From: Dehalococcoidia bacterium
GTDB taxonomy: Bacteria > Chloroflexota > Dehalococcoidia > Lucifugimonadales > Australimonadaceae
NCBI GenBank assembly: GCA_021296055.1
Contig: JAGWBE010000029.1
Span: 1,045-15,404, forward strand
Reading direction: 5' to 3'
DNA length: 14,360 nucleotides
The notes beneath the pieces are model-generated. The model did not search any database. It saw only the letters and a list, made by a program, of their open reading frames with translations, and was not told the DNA's origin. Positions 12,865 to 14,360 of this stretch are shown piece after piece; the first letter of the stretch is position 1, and each line of letters opens with the position of its first letter. The position numbers were made by a program, and so were the translations under genes.

Positions 12865-13707
12865 CTACGCCCCCACCGTCCCCACCACCACTTCGTCCCC
12901 TACGCCGACGCCGAGCATCGCCGCCGCGTTGGCGTTGGCGGCGGCTATCTCTAGGTAGCCGTGGCTGCCGATGATGCCCTTGTAGGGCGGGCCGTCTTGA
13001 TAGGAGGAGGCGAGGCCGGCCATGCGTTTGCCCGCCAGCTCGATGACGGTGTGCGCGTCCGGCATGAAGACGTCCTGGGCCTTGAGGTTGGTGATGAGGT
13101 TGCCGAAGCGGTCTACGTGCATGACGCGGCCCACTAGCCGGTCGCCGCGCGGCTCGGGCTGGGGGATGGCGAACGCGGTGACGCTTTCGATGGCCGCGCC
13201 CATAGCGCTGGGCGCCACTCCGGCGGTGAGGTGCCCCGCCACCGGCGCGAACACGTCGCGCCCGTGGAAGGTGCTGCTGACGGGGTGATGCCAATATTGG
13301 TGGTTGGTGAGGTGGTATGCCTTCCAGCCGTCGGGCAGGCCCACGTTCGCGGCCTCGAAGGGGGCGGCGTCGGCCAGGGTGCCTCCGCCGCGCATATAGG
13401 CGTAAGAGAGCAGGCCGTTGTCCGGGCAGGCGAAGTAGGCGTCCGGGCTTTCGACCACGATGGCGCGGCGGTTCGTGCCGACGTCGGGGTCGATCACCAG
13501 GACGTGCACCGTGCCGGGCGGGAAGTAGTGGTAGGCGGAGTCGAAGATGAAGGCGCCGGTCTTGATGTCCTGCGCAGGGATGTCGTGGGTGATGTCCACG
13601 ACGCGCGCGTTGGGGTTGATGGAGTAGACGATGCCCTTCATCGTTCCCGCGAAGGCGTCGGAGACGCCGAAGTCGGTGGTGAGGGTGACGATGGGGCCTG
13701 CGGCCAT
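12865..13707 (-). CDS. SAM hydroxide adenosyltransferase (DUF62 family)
   Basis: This 280-residue cytoplasmic enzyme family splits S-adenosylmethionine with water to adenosine and methionine, and is related to the SAM-dependent fluorinase and chlorinase. Visible marks are TLTTDFGVSDAF (8-19), DITHDIPAQDIKTGAF (38-53), IDPDVGTNRR (72-81), CPDNGLLS (94-101), STFHGRDVFAP (145-155) and DRFGNLITN (199-207). The Asp-Arg-His triad that activates water is present as Asp73, Arg80 and His148. The fluorinase-type Ser/Thr loop is not evident, so hydrolysis is the likely reaction. The C-terminal domain ends with a Gly/Val-rich strand. It begins 7 bases after the secG stop, without a strong Shine-Dalgarno, so it is probably co-transcribed with secG and gatB. 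Confidence 0.92.
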   Translation of the reverse strand: MAAGPIVTLTTDFGVSDAFAGTMKGIVYSINPNARVVDITHDIPAQDIKTGAFIFDSAYHYFPPGTVHVLVIDPDVGTNRRAIVVESPDAYFACPDNGLLSYAYMRGGGTLADAAPFEAANVGLPDGWKAYHLTNHQYWHHPVSSTFHGRDVFAPVAGHLTAGVAPSAMGAAIESVTAFAIPQPEPRGDRLVGRVMHVDRFGNLITNLKAQDVFMPDAHTVIELAGKRMAGLASSYQDGPPYKGIIGSHGYLEIAAANANAAAMLGVGVGDEVVVGTVGA

Positions 13708-13714
13708 CGCGCGC

Positions 13715-13930
13715 CTAGCTCAGGCGCAGGTTGAGGATGGCCAAGATGACGAACAGCACGGCGAGGCCGATGGTGGCTTGGAAGAGGGTGCGCTCCACGC
13801 CGCGCCGCGTGCGGAAGGTGGTTCCCGCCGCGCCGAACAGGCCGCCGCCCTGCCCGCGCACCTGGAGCAGGATGCTCGCCACGAGCAGCCCCACCACCAG
13901 GATGACCGCCGCGTTGATGAAGGCGCCCAT
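13715..13930 (-). CDS. secG: Protein translocase subunit SecG
   Basis: This 71-residue membrane protein is the small non-essential partner of SecY and SecE in the Sec channel. It has the family's two helices (about 6-24 and 50-68) joined by the conserved cytoplasmic loop: ILLQVRGQGGGLFGAAG (20-36) and TRRGVERTLFQAT (41-53). Length is normal. A full AGGAGGT Shine-Dalgarno (complement of 13941-13947) lies 10 bases before the ATG. The gene sits between gatB and the SAM hydroxide adenosyltransferase gene, all on the minus strand. Confidence 0.93.
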   Translation of the reverse strand: MGAFINAAVILVVGLLVASILLQVRGQGGGLFGAAGTTFRTRRGVERTLFQATIGLAVLFVILAILNLRLS

Positions 13931-13960
13931 GCCGCTTACTACCTCCTGAGCGTCCGCCCC

Positions 13961-14023
13961 GGCGCGGCTGCGCCAGAGCGGAGCGACGCTCCTATTGTGC
14001 CACGAACGGCGGCGCTTTGGCGC
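13961..14023 (-). other. Small hairpins between gatB and secG
   Basis: The 102-base gap has three short inverted repeats: GGCGC/GCGCC (13961-13965 with 13970-13974), GGAG/CTCC (within 13980-13992) and GCGC/GCGC (14012-14015 with 14020-14023). None has a U-tract. They might slow transcription or protect mRNA ends; in DNA this rich in G and C they could also be chance. Confidence 0.22.
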
Positions 14024-14032
14024 GCTCTCCCG

Positions 14033-14360
14033 CTAGCGGCGCTTGCTCAATTCGGCCAATACCATCTCGCCCGCCACGGACGGGTTGGCCTTGCCTTTGG
14101 TGAGGCGCATGACTTGGCCGACGAGGAACTTGGCCGCCGTCTCTTTGCCCGCGACGAAGTCGCCGACCGCCTGCGGGTTCGCGTCGATGGCCTCGCGCAC
14201 CGCCCCGGCGAGCGCGTCCGTGTCCGACACCTGCGCCAGGCCCAGTTCGTCGACGACTTGACGCGCGCCCTTGGCGGAGCCGTACATAGCGTCGAGGGCC
14301 TGCTTGGCCTGCGCGGAGCCGACGACGCCCTCGTCGATGAGCGTGACCAGTTCGGCTAGG
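14033..14360 (-). CDS. gatB: Asp/Glu-tRNA amidotransferase subunit B, C-terminal part (partial)
   Basis: The frame runs off the right edge; about 108 residues are visible. GatB, with GatA and GatC, turns Glu-tRNA(Gln) or Asp-tRNA(Asn) into the correct amide-charged tRNA. The visible part is the C-terminal tRNA-binding YqeY-like domain: LAELVTLIDEGVVGSAQAKQ, then VDELGLAQVSD, IDANPQAVGDFVAGKETAA and FLVGQVMRLTKGKANPSVA, which match the family in order and spacing, ending in LAELSKRR. An internal Met at 14287 is not the start. The ring of conserved synthetase-like residues lies outside the window. Confidence 0.93.
   Translation of the reverse strand, partial: LAELVTLIDEGVVGSAQAKQALDAMYGSAKGARQVVDELGLAQVSDTDALAGAVREAIDANPQAVGDFVAGKETAAKFLVGQVMRLTKGKANPSVAGEMVLAELSKRR

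Noticed and set aside
1..14360. CRISPR array, tRNA, rRNA, insertion sequence or integrase
   Set aside because: I found no regularly spaced 25-40 base repeats, no tRNA arm pattern in the gaps, and no transposase or recombinase motifs in any credible frame.

Overview
The window is a compact, GC-rich stretch of bacterial chromosome. The gene content is two flavin- or Rieske-type oxygenases, an MmgE/PrpD protein, a hydratase of the fumarylacetoacetase fold and a lipidated molybdenum oxidoreductase, next to housekeeping gatB and secG. This mix, with Thr/Pro-rich lipoproteins, suggests a Chloroflexota lineage of the Dehalococcoidia/SAR202 kind, which is known for large families of such catabolic enzymes. 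That assignment is inference from gene content; the window holds no rRNA or tRNA.

Layout. At 1-3157 (+) lies an importer operon: the tail of an unknown gene, a substrate-binding lipoprotein and a double-domain permease; no ATPase is visible. At 3162-4231 (-) are a 2-keto-4-pentenoate-hydratase-like enzyme and, upstream of it, a 69-residue Cys/His protein with a strong ribosome binding site. At 4377-5750 (+) is an MmgE/PrpD protein with altered active-site motif. At 5747-7777 (-) is an aromatic-ring-hydroxylating dioxygenase operon (alpha, beta, and a 75-residue protein whose start had to be re-called), with a good sigma70-type promoter at 7840-7868. The 560-base divergent region 7778-8337 carries that promoter, three 10-bp-phased hexamers and a GAAA-capped hairpin. 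At 8338-9606 (+) is a Tat-exported, lipidated sulfite-oxidase-family enzyme, and at 9698-10645 (+) a luciferase-like flavin oxidoreductase. At 10642-11598 (-) is an EamA transporter. At 11757-12836 (+) is a low-GC lipoprotein made of three Cys-rich repeats. At 12865-14360 (-) are a SAM hydroxide adenosyltransferase, SecG and the C-terminal end of GatB.

How the parts may work together. The importer, hydratase, PrpD protein, dioxygenase and flavin oxidoreductase fit uptake and oxidative breakdown of small organic, possibly cyclic, acids. The genes are in several opposed units, not one operon, and no substrate can be named. Ferredoxin and reductase for the dioxygenase are not in the window. Genes are tightly packed: all three tail-to-tail pairs either overlap at their stop codons or are 4 bases apart, leaving no room for ordinary terminators.

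The least explained items are the 75-residue dioxygenase-operon protein, the 69-residue Cys/His protein, the three-repeat lipoprotein and the phased hexamers at 7945-7970. I do not see an outright new defence or mobile system here.
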